Assembly: GCF_013433315.1 (NCBI RefSeq)
Contig: NZ_WXVV01000009.1
Coordinates: 124,001 to 188,000 of the forward strand
Direction: 5' to 3'
DNA: 64,000 bases
From: Pseudomonas crudilactis
GTDB taxonomy: Bacteria; Pseudomonadota; Gammaproteobacteria; Pseudomonadales; Pseudomonadaceae
This document shows, in pieces, positions 63,480-64,000 of the stretch. A program made the translations under genes and the position numbers. The notes under the pieces are model-generated. The model ran no database searches. It was not told the DNA's origin and worked only from the letters and a program-made list of their open reading frames with translations. The number at the start of each line of letters is the position of its first letter. Positions within the stretch are counted from its first letter, which is position 1.

Positions 63480-63683
63480 TCAGTTTTTATGATTCAGTGA
63501 CCTACCAAGACTAAGCCCCGACGCCTTCTCAACCGAATCAGCAGACCCACAAAAACGATCAGCAGCAACGCTCTCTGTTGAACGCCGCATCCCCTTCCTT
63601 GCAGCTTGAACAGCAGACAATGGATTCAGCGTCACCACCTCTGCCAAATGCCCACGACTGAAATGTGCGTACTTCATCGTCAT
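63480..63683 (-). pseudogene. C-terminal fragment of a tyrosine recombinase
   Basis: 67 residues beginning TMKYAHFSRGHLAEVVTLNPLS, which is the conserved end of phage/ICE integrases including the catalytic tyrosine (KYAHFS). The catalytic Arg and His segments are absent upstream, so this is a remnant, on the opposite strand to the other integrase gene. Confidence 0.6.
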
Positions 63684-63806
63684 GGTCGCGGACGCTTAAC
63701 ACGCCTTGACGGGGCTCTCGCGTCCCTCGGTTTCGATGACAGCTTGCTTCCTCTATGCTTCTCGACTTGCCTAAGGATTAGTTGAAACAGGGAAAGGTGT
63801 GACGGC

Positions 63807-64000
63807 ATGAGAGCAGATAAATCTTGTCCTGTGGTTCTGCGAGCCCGTGAAACGCTAGAGATCTTGGCATTTGAGTATCCATTGGCAGGGCTACAACTGG
63901 TCAAGGGCAGTGTGGAACCAGGTGAGTCCACCGATTTGGCTGCCGTGCGAGAGCTGATAGAAGAAGCAGGGATTCAATCCGCGGTAGGGCGAAATCTGGG
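63807..64000 (+). CDS. NUDIX hydrolase, 3' end missing
   Basis: Open from the ATG at 63807 to the window edge. The NUDIX box G-x5-E-x7-REL-x-EE-x-GI is complete: GSVEPGESTDLAAVRELIEE then AGI. The family hydrolyses nucleoside diphosphates linked to other groups; substrate unknown. AAAGGTG precedes the start. Confidence 0.85.
   Translation, partial: MRADKSCPVVLRARETLEILAFEYPLAGLQLVKGSVEPGESTDLAAVRELIEEAGIQSAVGRNL

Overview
This window is a chromosomal segment of a fluorescent Pseudomonas (P. fluorescens complex, species not resolved). The evidence is high-GC codon use, REP/REPIN repeats typical of that group, and gene order that, from memory, matches P. aeruginosa from typA-thiI-glnA-ntrBC through trmL-secB-grx-gpmI-envC-ctp, the his genes, mutY-yggX-tRNA-Phe and a polar amino acid ABC transporter. 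No database was searched; families are named by motif recognition.

Layout. 1-7.3 kb: a DUF3999/DUF2339 membrane pair and glycogen phosphorylase. 7.6-11.8 kb: a YkgJ-type protein, typA and thiI. 12.1-18.3 kb: the nitrogen control block, made of glnA with a sigma-54 promoter, two DUF4124 genes, ntrB-ntrC, and an NrsZ-like repeat-built sRNA with its own sigma-54 promoter and upstream NtrC-like site. 18.3-20.4 kb: an effector-like leucine-rich-repeat gene placed inside otherwise conserved order. 20.6-28.1 kb: trmL, secB, grxC, a rhodanese-fold protein, gpmI, envC, a Ctp protease and a divergent polysaccharide deacetylase. 28.2-30.3 kb: a Vps62-like protein and a solute-binding protein. 30.4-33.5 kb: hisBH-DUF2164-hisAF. 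33.7-39.9 kb: an OFA-type transporter, a PanZ-like protein, an AsmA protein, mutY, yggX and tRNA-Phe.

40.3-47.6 kb is the most interesting metabolic locus: a tightly packed six-gene unit starting with sbnA-sbnB (L-2,3-diaminopropionate synthesis), then a large FAD/NAD(P)-binding protein, a glutathione-transferase-like protein, an LctP-type permease and a MocR-type regulator. No peptide-bond-forming enzyme is present, so the unit looks like a small self-contained pathway to a diaminopropionate-derived metabolite. 47.6-57.9 kb holds small envelope proteins, a shortened YhcG-like nuclease, an alpha/beta hydrolase, a pair of tandem paralogues, GABA permease, and a complete polar amino acid ABC transporter followed by an overlapping methyltransferase gene.

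58.3-64 kb is a decayed genomic island next to tRNA-Thr(UGU). It contains an orphan P-loop ATPase, a frameshifted tyrosine-recombinase gene with its partner gene, several tiny genes, and a degenerate copy of the tRNA-Thr 3' end plus its terminator at about 63.32-63.385 kb that looks like an attachment-site scar. A C-terminal integrase fragment and a truncated NUDIX gene end the window.
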